DNA from: Phellopilus nigrolimitatus
Taxonomy: Eukaryota; Basidiomycota; Agaricomycetes; Hymenochaetales; Hymenochaetaceae
Reading direction: 5' to 3'
DNA length: 64,000 bases
Assembly (NCBI GenBank): GCA_021029095.1
Contig: JAJOHG010000012.1
Span: 124,001-188,000 of the forward strand
How positions within the stretch are numbered: position 1 is the first letter of the stretch; the number at the start of each line of letters is the position of its first letter. The position numbers and the translations under genes were made by a program. The notes below the pieces were generated by a model. It did not search any database, was not told the origin of the DNA, and worked only from the letters and a program-made list of their open reading frames with translations. Below are positions 1 to 10,784 of this stretch, one piece after another.

Positions 1-3000
1 TTATAAGAGCTCTTACCAAAAAACTGAACACAGTCCTTGACAAGTGTACATCTTCCCATCAGGCGACTTCACCCCTTGAAGACTGCACGGCTGTATTGCA
101 GCAGGTTCGAATCAGAAATCACAGCTTTAATATTTTCGCAACTCACTTTTCCGCAAGAATGACGGCGCCCAGAGCACATGTGACCTGCTTCATCGTGTTT
201 TGCGACCTAAACAAGTCTGAAAAATAAAGTACGACAATAACAGATATAAGCAGTCTGACCTTCGTGCAACTCCCTTGACAACCCTTTCTGTCCTTGAGAT
301 CGCATTGCTGTCCACATAGATGTGACGTCGGATCGCAGCTGCGACAAGTCAGCAAAGGGAGCAACAAATTTACGATTAATAAACATACACATGTTCTCCT
401 CCGTGTCCAGCTCTTGAAAAACAAATTATTAATAAAGGAAAGAACAAACAGTGTTCCACTCACGGCAAGCTGCAAGCCTCGGGTGACCCGTCATGCTCAT
501 CAACGAATTGACACGGATGAGGGCACATATGGTTGGTTGAGCAGTTATGATCGCCCTCGTGGAATCTGGAGTTTATGCACAGTAAATGGCACTGCTCGCA
601 TTGAGTTTTGCACAGTTGCACGGTTCTCCTGACTTCAACGACCTTGGAATCGACAGCACGGTGAAGATCCTCAATGGCTGCATTACTCCCGTTGAACTGA
701 GACAGGTTGGAATCGATCCAGGCATAGACATGTGCAACTCTCTGTTCGATGAGATTTTCGAGGAACGAGGACAGCTGGGTGGTCCACTCAGGATCCGGTT
801 TATAATGCCGGCTGGCAAAATCCGGCCAGAAATGGAACAGTCTTCGCAGAGTGTCCACCTTATCACCTTGCTCTTTTTCTAAATCAGCCAACCAGAATAT
901 AGCAGGCGAATCCACTGCGTCGATCACGAGGCTTGTGTCGAAATTCTGTAGGGAAGTCAAAGTGATGTTCACGGAAGTAAATTTGAATTTCATACCTTCA
1001 ACGGCTCAACATCCGGTTCAAGTTCTGTGGCCCCGAATGCCAGTGCTCGTGGCAGCAGGGATAACAGGTGTTGTGCTCTATGCGTGGACATGTTTTCTAT
1101 GCGAAGCAAATGTCAGATTCAGCTCTATCGAGACAGAAGAGTGGTTCGCCTGACGTGTTAAAGCACCCCAATCATTCGTCTGTAAAGGAAGAATAAGACT
1201 TATGCACGTGCCTTCGCTGCGTACACATACCTTAAGTTTGGCCATGAGCATCTTTAATTTAAGTAGAAATGTGCCTGCCCCCTCATGCGTCGGCGATTGC
1301 GTGTCTAAATGCCGCTTTAAAGTCATGAAAAGAGTGTAGAATTGACGGGATTCAATGACAGGCCACGGGATAATGCTCAGGCGCCCCCGGTACAGACGAG
1401 AGATGAAGTTCGATGTCTGCTCCTCTTGAACATTTCTATGCAGTTTGAGCTTAAATCTGTTTTACGGTCAACATGCAACACGAGAATCAAACTGATGAGA
1501 GCACACACTCTCTCGCAATTTCAATGCGGTCAGAATCTACAACATCCTAAAGAAGAGTCAGGGGTAGATCAATGATGAGCCATATAACCTTCTCACCTTG
1601 ATGATGATAACCAAAGTAGACTGGAAAAGAGACGGGTTTGCGTCAGGGTCTAAGACCGACGAAGACGCTTGAAAGCTCTGGAAGAGATTGGTGATGTCTC
1701 TCGACATTGCAAAATTGTCTCGAAAGAGAACCTGTTTCGGATTAATATAATAAGTATACTCGAATGATAAAGCGAGCTCTTCTCACCAGATTTGAAATAG
1801 CAGCACTAAAAAGAACAAGAAGTGTGCCCTCCTGTGCAGATCTCTCAATGCTGTGGACACCTACAAATCTCGTTAGACATAAAATGATACAAAATCCATA
1901 CTGTAACTGACCCTCAAAATCGAGCGCCACGATAAGGTCAGTATCTGTCGGTGTCACTGACATCCAGACACCTTCGGTTGTTCGCATAGCCGATCCGGCG
2001 AAAGACGTATCGGCAAGATGGTTAAGAGTAAAACTCTTTCCAACAGACTGCTCCCCTGTAAGGTTATATTTAAGCAGTAGGAAATTTTGAAAGAGCGGTA
2101 ATATCGTAAGGCGTACCCATGGAAGAAACAACTTTAACCGGCTGTATTAAAAATAATATCAGTATGTCGCCTGCGGAATAGACGGAGAATATAGAATACA
2201 CCTTCGTGGACATATAAGATTGGAATATACTTTCATACCAGCCGAACGACAGACTATCCGCCACACGTCCGACGTCAGCCCCGAGAAGCGCCTTCTCAAC
2301 ATCTCGAGTCCAGACACCATCCTTCAACGGAATGAAACGATTGTCACGAGCGATCGCGATATGAATAGGGATGAGGCAGAAGATGTCGACCATCCATTCT
2401 CCAGCTTTGTATGACGAAACGTGAGGCCAGCCATCTTGAGTTTGCAGACCTGCTACAGCTGGAAGAGATACTTTTGCCGAAACGGAGATACGACTGAGAA
2501 GAGAACTGGTAGGCTTTTTCGTACTCTTCTCAAACTTTTGTATCATGTCATCGAAATAATCTGCAAAAGGTATGACATTTCGCGCTGGCGTGATGAACAG
2601 CAAAGATTTGTCTTTGCGAAGCTCGCTAGAGACGATGGACTGGCTCCGAACAGTAGGGATGACAGGAAATCGAGTCCAAACATCGCTGTGACAATCGATG
2701 AGTGAATTATGAAGGGTGCGTCGTTCTTCACCTTGGGTCAAATTCTTGGAGTGCTTTTCTCGAAATTGAAATTCCGTAATCTGCCGTGTAATTTCGAGAC
2801 CAACGGAGCAGCAGATGTTATCCTTCAGATCGATCCAGATGAGATGAATATTATTTCTCTCGCCAAAAGCTGAGATCAGGGGAAGTTGACGTGAAGATGT
2901 GGGGATATCAAATGAAAAGCCTTCATGTGGGCCAAAGGAAGCCCAATGATATACACGCAGCGATAGACCATTGTCCTGCGGTAAAATAGCGCAAAGGCAT

Positions 3001-6000
3001 GAGCCGTCTGGCGTCCCAAACGTTGATAAAGGGGGTGCAGGCAATTGAAGTATTGCCGGCCTGCGAAGACAGAAATTAGCAAACCTATGTATCACATGTC
3101 CTACAAGAAGCTTACCGAAATTGCTGAGTAACCGAAGAAAATATACGGACTCTCCCAGACTTTTCGACCAACGCAAATTCATCACTCCCGGAAACAAAGT
3201 GAACATTGACGATTTTTGGTATCGAGTCAGCATACCACGATGTCAGGTTGATAGCGCTTCCTTGTCCTTGTAGTGCGGTGTACCTCTCGTCAAAGCAAAA
3301 GCAATGGAGTTGCACAGATGACTGTCAATCGACGAGCGTGAGTTCAGCAGCTACTTGTTCGGAGGGAGAAAATACACTTTTTGTATATCCACGCCGCACA
3401 CGACAAGCGTTCGTCTTCCTTCGTCGTATGCTACGACAACATCGTTTCCAGTCTTCTCTCGTTTGATCAATCTCTTGAACCGCTTATACTCAATGGCCGC
3501 CTCCAAACTACTCAAGTCCGCTAAATAAACATAAAGATCTTGATTCTGATCATCGACCACGACAAGGCACTTGTCTCCTTCAAGGAGCTTGATCAAACTG
3601 CACAAGTTTCAGTCAAGGCTTCACTGGACGAGAAAAGAAATAAGAACCTGATTTCGGCACCGACGGGCAGGCTAAAGTCGTAAGCCCCGCGGCTGGAAAC
3701 CAATGGTTTTGGAACATGAAGAAAGTTCGTTTGCATCTGTTGCTTATCATGCTCCGTCAACTCCAGCGGATGAAGAGTAAATTTAAGGTTTGGTTCTGAT
3801 CGGATGAGTTGATATCCGGAAGCGTGATAATTTTCTGAATTCTCTATTGAATAACAGTCAGTAAGTACAGAACGTAAAAGACTGACTGATAGTATACATA
3901 CTGTAACTATAACGGTTAGTCACTCGCTCCAATTTTCTCAGCACGAGAACATGTTTACTATCGAGCTGTTGAGTAACAGCCAAAAGACAAAAGGACGCGC
4001 GACTTACTGATTTCCTTCGGACTCGCAAGCCCTCCCTAGATCGTCGTAAAGCTGAGTACGCGAGATATTACGTAAGTCTTTGAGGCGAGCAGTCGTCTCC
4101 CGCTCCAGCAGAGATTTACAATACTCCGTCTGCTCGTGGATAAGCTTGTGGGGAGACAATTGAAGCGCTTCCTTGAGAGTTTTTGCGAAGTGCCCGTGGG
4201 CCACATTTAAGGCTACATTGATGCCTTCTTTAAGTTCTGGCCAATCCTCCAAAATGTCATCCACGCTGTCAAAAAAAATGACGGCCTTGAGACCACGCGT
4301 TGCTGCTAGCGCCTCCTTGACAGGCCCGCCGGACTCGGTCGGCATACCAGAAGCGGAGTTCCCCAAGTGTCGTCCGAGCATCGCCATAGCCCTGAGGATG
4401 CCTGTCGCCGTCCCTGTATCATCATCTTTGAGGAACTTCTCAGCGTTCCTCATGCTTCCAATATCGATACTGGTGTCCACAAGTTCCCAAAGTTCCTCTC
4501 GTTCAGATCTGGAGAGTGCATTGTTCCGGAAGATATGGTCACAAATGAAGACCTTCCTCATTGCCATCGAGAATGTTCTGCCTTCAGTCCTGAGACCAGT
4601 GAATTTTTCGTCTGGTGCAATCTCGACCAACTTGTGCTCCAAGAAAGGGTGCAGCACAAACAGATCCCTCAAATACTCTGCGAACGCGTGTGAGCAGATG
4701 AGTCGAGATGATGCATTGGTACACACCTTTATCTTTATCCTTCTGCTCTTGGGAAGGCACGTCTTGGACTGCTTTTCCACGTAAGATGGCCTCATCAAGT
4801 TTTCTTGTGAAAATGTAAGCACCAGGGACCAAAAAAATACAACTTCTTACGGGAATTGCGCGAGGACTTTACTAACGAAGTACGTTTCCAATGCGGCAGC
4901 CAGTCTCGGTTTCTCTGACTCGATGTCTTTGATGATCGTGCCTGTCCTGTTCTTCCTCTCTTTCGAATGTTTCTCGATGTCAGCATCACGTAACTCGAAA
5001 GCTAAAGTAGCTTCAGGATATCTGTTTCTCAAACCGTTCTCCACAAGGAGCATTATCGAATCATAAGGAAGATCCTTGTCGAAGCGGAGCGCTGTGTCAT
5101 TTCTGAATCTGAATAATAAAAATGAAGATGAAGTCAGCGAGTTATTTCTTTCTCCGAATAAAACTATTCCTACAAAACCGATTTGAGCTGCATGGGATTC
5201 TGAAGAGTTTCGTGAAGGTCTTTTTGAGATTGCCGAGGTTCAGTGTATGCTACTGTCATAATGGCTTGTTTTGTGTTGCCAACCACCAATCGCGTCTGCA
5301 GTCGGGATTCGTTGACAGGAAAAGACTCTGGCACCGATGCCTCCTTTAATAGAGCATGTTTAATCTTGAATAGCAAATAAGTTCAGTTGTGAATAATCAA
5401 ATTCTGAATATCCGACGGGAATAGCATACCTCAAAACCGGGGCGCACGCGGACATTCTCCTCCTGCACGTTCGCCTTCGAAACCTCGAAGGCGAACAGTC
5501 GGTCCGCCCCTTCCTCTTGTTCATCGAATGCTAGCGCTGATGAGCTGTCTTCACTTGCGCTCGATGGATCCTCCCAAACCAGCGTCCGACTATGAGCGTC
5601 GGAGATCAACACCATGATTTGGTCAGCGATCTTAGTCAGATACCTATTCGCATCCGAACCAACAACGATCAGGGACTAAGCTTCGAACAACAGAAGTGGG
5701 CTAGAACTAACCTCATGAAAGTGATCCTGTTGCGTCGAACAGTGGATATCGCGTTGTCGTCCCATGTCGTGTCTTCGGGCCAGAAAATAACATACAGGCA
5801 CCGCTCGGCCGGGGTGCTACCGTGTACCGTCAATGCGTAAAGACCGGATCGCAAGGTTGGCGAATCGGAAGGCGCGTCTTGAGGAGCGTGCAGCAGCGTT
5901 TCCCTGTGCGGGTGTGATATTTCACATTATGTCACGATAGGGATACGCAGATAATAAAGATTCTTACGTGCGGTCGTCGATCACATTTAACTTGCGAAGG

Positions 6001-6482
6001 AATCGTACGATCTCGCTTTTGCTACCGTAAACACCGAGGGGCTTTACGTGAATCTCATCCATGGCCTTGAAGTCAACCTTGGTGAGATCTTTGTATGCGC
6101 CCGGTTTGAGATCGTTGATAAATCGACCCGTAGATTCTTGAGCAATGATGATCTTGTCGACTAGAAGAATTCGACCTCAGCTCGACCTCAGCTTACTAGG
6201 TGCGCGATCAAACGTACCTAGACCACCACTTCCTTGTTCTGAAATCAAGTCGAGTACCCTATACATGCCTTCGATGTAGTCCACCAGGTCCATAGATGGT
6301 TTTGGGTACGTAAGCACGTTCTTAAGAGGCACGGCCGATCGCATATTATCCACTGTGGTGTCCTTTGTGGTTGGGGAGAAAGTCTCAATTTTCTTGGAGT
6401 CAAAGGACGTCGGTTTGTTGGAATTTGACAGAGGCTCAGCTTCCTGTCGATATGCGGATGTTGGTGCTGGCGCGAGTGCTCA
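1..6482 (-). pseudogene. giant GTPase gene, left duplicate, first exon deleted and 3' end outside the window
   Basis: This is the left copy of the gene described at 52289-61904, and it matches that copy exon by exon. The P-loop GEQSVGKS lies near 2032-2056, followed by the switch-like TTEGVW and the G3 motif DFEG. The Cys/His-rich exons (143-993) follow, and the copy leaves the window before the VWA domain. Most exons are still open. Compared with the right copy, about 0.7 kb is missing around 6460-6485: the start codon, the acidic N-terminus and two of three 41-residue repeats are gone. Reading upstream in the coding frame meets a TGA near 6482 and no ATG; the first in-frame Met is at 6344. 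It may be an expressed truncated paralogue or a young pseudogene. The intact exons favour recent damage. Confidence 0.8.
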
Positions 6483-6887
6483 GTCTTATAGTTATCCAGG
6501 ACGATAGAAGTCATCACGTATTCACATCCATTGGTCCTTGAGAATCACATCTCTAAGAAAGCGCCTGTGGAGATTGAAAGCTTGCCAGTGGTCATTGATA
6601 GAAGGCCTGCTGTCGTAATGCGAACCTATCTCCTGACTCCTTGCACCCCAGTAATATCAGGCGGTCCTTGAGGCTTTCATTTCATAAACATGCGCATGCC
6701 TAGATAACGAGGCTGCTTTGCTTTGTAATAGTTGACGAGGAAGTGTCGAAGGTGCTGCTGTGTGAATTGGTGCTGCAAGCTTGAACTGTCACACCCTTCC
6801 TCGTGCCATGACCACATCTTTGAGTTCTGTATACAAACACATATAAGCTTCAGATCACTATTCAAAGCATAGCTCTCGAAGACGCCG

Positions 6888-7429
6888 ATGGCCGCCGTCT
6901 CTGCAATTTCTCCTTTCGCGCTAGATTCTAATGGGGTTCGTGTCTGTCGAAAGGTCTGGCTGAGGCATGTGGCACAGCGCGCATTTCTGCATCACCACCA
7001 TCACTTCAATTTTGCTATCATCTGCAAGCCAACTTTCACACAGTGAACGGTTTGGTGTAACGACACTTCGTGTTAATTTGCGAAAAACCAATGGCTATGA
7101 TTCGCCCTCGCTAGCTCAGCGAGCTACACTTCTACATCAATGTTGCAGAAGATCTTCAGCGACAAGAGGCATTTTTGTACGCATCCAGGGACTAGTCAGT
7201 ACAGCCAAGGAGGGCCGTCATCGTGCGGAATCGCCTCTATGAATTGCATACGCCACATATTGACGCTCGAGCGGGAAGGCAAGGAAGGGGATGCTCTTAT
7301 CGCTGCGTAACTTCAGAGGGAGATGATGGAAGTATGTCCGAGATTTATCGAACTTCGAAGGGCTGAGAACGGTGAACATGATAGGACATTATGTCTGTTT
7401 GTGCGCATTTATGACGGTCGCTATTGGAC
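6888..7429 (+). pseudogene. truncated copy of the peptidase-like/UIM gene
   Basis: This is the left duplicate of the gene at 62433. The ATG at 6888 opens MAAVSAISPFALDS, the same start as the right copy. The domain exon with HPGTSQYSQGGPSSCGIAS follows, so the candidate active-site Cys is still present. The exon then stops at an in-frame TAA (7318-7320) where the right copy has TTG. Homology ends at about 7429, before the exon with the candidate catalytic His, the coiled coil and the UIM. It is head to head with the GTPase remnant, as in the right copy. The stop and the truncation make it a pseudogene. Confidence 0.8.
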
Positions 7430-7557
7430 AAAAAAGATTGGACTTGGGGATTCTGGACTTGGACTTGGAAAATTCATCGATGATCATTCAATGGCAGTCG
7501 CTGTGACGTCGCGCGAGTGCGTGAGTACTAGGCAGCTTTGGAGGCAGCGGTTCAGCT

Positions 7558-8052
7558 CTGCGCGCTCGGACTACCGATCTCACCGGCCCTAATGATGTTC
7601 ATCTTGTCCCAGACGGAGTTGCCACCCTCTACATGGCCCTCCTGGTAGATCTTGACGATCTTCATGACGGCCCGCGCATTCTTCTCCTGTTCCGAGCGCA
7701 AGATGCCCGAGTCCTGCAGCAGTTGCTGCCACTCACACGGAAGGCCCATAAACTCGCCCGTACTCGGGTTGAACCCGATGTGCATCCGGTGCATGGGGTC
7801 GTACGGCGTGCTGATCTCGGGTTTATTTGCACTGCTCATGAAGCTCATGAAGCTCACAAATTGTGTGCCTTCCTTGCCCGAGCCGGAGACAGAGCCTTGG
7901 CTTAATTCCCAGGTGCTCGAGGGCCCCGCTTTGGACGTGGAGCGCAAGCGCGGTGCGAACATGTGCTCGGGCGAGACGTCGATGTGTGTGGAGCGGAGGC
8001 AGGCGGGGGCGGGGGATGGAGTGCTCGGTGGTAGCAATACCCTAGGCAACAA
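7558..8052 (-). pseudogene. PAK/Ste20-type kinase fragment with CRIB domain
   Basis: The translation contains ISTPYDPMHRMHIGF, a CRIB (Cdc42/Rac-binding) core, then GLPCEWQQLLQDSGI, the usual p21-binding-domain continuation in fungal PAK kinases (Ste20/Cla4 type). A Ser/Pro-rich stretch precedes it. In the family this domain binds GTP-Cdc42 and is followed by a kinase domain. Here the frame stops after WDKM and no kinase sequence follows, so only an N-terminal fragment remains. A diverged partial copy of the upstream part of the same gene lies at 35425-35675 inside the transposon cargo. It directly abuts the point where the segmental duplication ends. Confidence 0.75.
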
Positions 8053-8555
8053 AAGGAAGCGCTGTGCTGTGCGCCGGTCGTGCAGACCGTGTCCTTCATT
8101 CCCGCGTACCCCTACGCATGCGCAGATGCCGGCGCGACGGACCTTGCAGCGACGGCGACGGCGGCCTCAGCACGCGCGAGCACGAGCACCAGGAAGGAGT
8201 GCAAAGGTGATTTGGAGGTGCGGCAGCGATGCCACGGATGGCGGGTGGAGAGGGAGAATGAGGCGCGCCACGGCGGCGGTGAGGAGGCCGCAATTGCACC
8301 CTTGCACATGACGCGGTGGTCGAGCGCCTTGCGGTCACAGCGACCGCCGCGCGTGATGACGGTAACTGCGTCGGCCTTCCGAAGCGTCCGTGCGCACGCG
8401 TCCACTGGATGTGCGTTGCACGTACATTGTGTCGCGGCCGGTCCATAGCTGCCGCGCGTCTGCTCGCTGTCTGCCACTTTGCTTGAGTTCAAGGGGATGA
8501 GGATCTTCGAAGATGAATTGGCCAGTTTGGTCCGAAGTATTTTCAGTCTGTGTAT
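8053..8555. other. GC-rich stretch without a recognised gene
   Basis: Several overlapping open frames occur on both strands because the stretch is GC-rich. None contains a motif I recognise. It lies between the CRIB fragment and the ZZ fragments and may be further remnant of one of them. Confidence 0.4.
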
Positions 8556-9151
8556 TTAACTGTCGAAAGGATTTACCTTGATCACGATGGGGCAGGTTTT
8601 ATGACCATTATCATCAGCATCTAGGTTTCCAGGCAAGCCAGCAGCCTTGCAGTTCGAACATATATCCACCGACTCGCAAATTGCGCAATGGAAGTGTGCA
8701 CCTATTATGTACATAAGACAACTATCATATTTTGTCATCCTCTTTGAAGAAAGTGGACTTACTGTGTACACTTAACATTCGGGCGCGTTAGCGCTATTAC
8801 AATAGGACTATCAATACTTCTTCATTCAGAGATACGAAATGTCTACATTCGTCTCCGAGCCCATCATCATTCAAATTATTTGTTAGGCTCACTGCGAAAA
8901 CGGTGCGGCCGGTCGGGAACATTGAGGAAAGCATGTGAAGGATGGATTTCGTGTACTTGGCTGAAAAAAATGACAAGTTCAAGTACACAGGGCGACATCA
9001 TGATTGGTGATGACGCGGACCTGTAGCATGCGCGGAAGAGTACAAAGTTCTTGCACAATGCGCATTTGTAGCGTTGCGCTGTCATAGAGATGTCGCAGAT
9101 CGTACACTCACCTATATTGTCTCGCTCTGCTTCATCCGGACTATTCAGCAT
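8556..9151 (-). pseudogene. ZZ-type zinc finger gene fragment (two ZZ domains)
   Basis: Two ZZ-like zinc fingers are readable. The 5' one has CTICDISMTAQRYKCALCKN and, after an intron with a GT donor near 9022 and an AG acceptor near 8960, VHEIHPSHAFLNVP. The second (8556-8700, after another intron) has HFHCAICESVDICSNC and AGLPGNLDADDNGH. Spacing of Cys and His fits ZZ domains of the type that occur in series in fungal multi-ZZ proteins. A stop follows the first finger and the sequence joining the two is degenerate, with stops. No start or remaining protein is visible. It is a decayed fragment beside the CRIB fragment. Confidence 0.65.
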
Positions 9152-9164
9152 CTGCCAATATCAA

Positions 9165-9831
9165 AAAGAGACGGGTCACGCACCGATGTCTTTCCAACCC
9201 GACGCGCTCCACGGTTACTCGAGATACACACGGTAGAAGTGGCCCCTCTGCCTCGGCGCCGAGAGCTGCAGCTGGTTCAGCGTGCGCTGGTCCTTCGGCA
9301 GTGCTGGACGCGGTTCGTTGGGCGCTGTGCCGCTCGCCAGCGCGTGCAGCACGCCGTCTCGAAGCAGCCCAGACAGAGCTCGTGCCCACCGTCACCCGTG
9401 ACCGTGTCGAAGGTGATGTAGACGACGCGGAGGGCGCGGAAGGGAGCGTGGGCAGCGGGCGCGGGGAAATGGCTTGCCGTTCGTCTGCGCGCGGCGGATA
9501 CGTGAGCGGGTCGAACATCGACACGCCGACGACGTCCGCACGCTCCCTTCCCTTCCCATTCGCGTGCCCATTCGCGCCGGAGCTCGCGCGCGATCGCGTG
9601 CACTTCCCGAATGTCAAGTACGCGTAGCGGAAGGTCTTCTGAGATGCAAGCCAGTGTAGCTTCGGATCGCGGCAGTTCGCGACGCGATGACTGCCGTGTT
9701 CGCCGACGCTGACGTCGTCGTGAGCAGCGGATGCGGCGGACGACGAGTTTCCGAGGTTTACGTGTGGTAGTGTAGTAGCGACCGTTGTCTTTCTCGAGGA
9801 CGAGGTCTACATGAAGCCGTTCATTGCTCAT
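9165..9831 (-). other. GC-rich open frames, unidentified, possibly part of the ZZ gene
   Basis: Minus-strand frames contain pieces that look coding, such as FDTVTGDGGHELCLGC and, in another frame, LSAPRQRGHFYRVYLE before a stop near 9220. They need at least one frame change to be joined, so this is either unresolved splicing or a broken gene. No family is recognised. The stretch ends at the MITE-like element. Confidence 0.3.
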
Positions 9832-9833
9832 TA

Positions 9834-9964
9834 GGCCCCGCTCGGCTGCACAAGTTAGCTAGCGGGCGAGAAAGTCCAAAAAGTTAGCTAACTGCCGGTT
9901 ACCCACGTTCCCACCCGCCAAAAGTTAGCTAGAAGTTAGCTAACTCGTGCAGCCGAGCGGGACC
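9834..9964. mobile_element. 131-bp MITE-like element
   Basis: The ends are inverted repeats of about 28 bp. The left end starts GGCCCCGCTCGGCTGCAC and the right end, read inward on the other strand, starts GGTCCCGCTCGGCTGCAC. The interior repeats AAGTTAGCTA four times. Flanking trinucleotides are TTA and TCA, an imperfect match to the 3-bp TWA duplication of PIF/Harbinger elements. It has no coding capacity. The superfamily is a guess. Confidence 0.65.
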
Positions 9965-10784
9965 TCAGTGTTTTCAAAGCCAATGGAAAATGCTTTTGCT
10001 GGTGGAAAATGACAGACATAACCTGCAAAGTCATGATGACCTACTGTGTAATCTCTCTGGATGGTCTTTGTTACTTTGAAATCCCCCCTCCCAGAAATCA
10101 CGACAAAAACAACAGGAGAATATAATGGTTATTGACTGAGAAAGTCAGGAAAGAAGAAATGCTGTCTGGGGAAAGTCATAGCCCGAAGCGCCGGCATAAA
10201 GACTCCGTCGTCTACTGGGCGGTGAACGCTGGGCCGAACGTAGATGTCATGTGCGTAGGCACATCTTTTAATCAGTACATCACTCGAGTAATACCCTTTT
10301 GAACGGGCCATCCTCAAGTGGTGTCCGAGTCAGTCGAAGTGCCGACGGGGCGTTGCGCTTTTTGAAGGTCGATAAAGTTCGTGATGCTCCCCAAGATATG
10401 GCAGGCTTTGGAAATTGATGGCATGGTCACCCCACGACTCATGAGAAGCGAGGCACTGGCCACAGTACCAGCGCTACAATACCATCAGACATTGCCAGCG
10501 CGGCATGTCTACTGCATATTTGACGGCCTCGAGGGCCGAGGCCATGCGCTCGAGGGGTCACGCGGTACGAAAAGCTTCCAATGCACCAATCCGGGCATGC
10601 AGCGTGTACTTGCAGAGGTAATCGCATAGTTAACAGTGTCGAGAAGTCCGGGCAGCTGTGCCTCGCAAGCCACGGCGACCTAAAGCGCGACTAAGATCAC
10701 AAACCATGGAGGCGCCTCATGTTCGAGTGACGCCATGACAAATAATGACCTATGCAGCCTCTCCCTGGTTCAAGCTTCAGGCAG
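9965..10784. other. intergenic, nothing recognised
   Basis: Short open frames at 10129-10317 (minus) and 10381-10629 (plus) have no recognisable motif. No RNA gene was seen. Confidence 0.4.

Larger units (their letters stand above)
1..7429. repeat. left copy of a >7.4-kb direct segmental duplication
   Basis: The whole interval is collinear, in the same orientation, with about 54815-62950. Differences are substitutions, small indels, one deletion of about 0.7 kb near 6.46 kb, and a divergence point at 7405-7429. The left limit is outside the window. The duplicated unit contains the giant GTPase gene, its promoter and the 5' half of the divergent peptidase-like gene. Confidence 0.9.

Noticed and set aside
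7558..8052. Functional PAK kinase
   Set aside because: The frame ends after the CRIB domain and no kinase motifs follow downstream.
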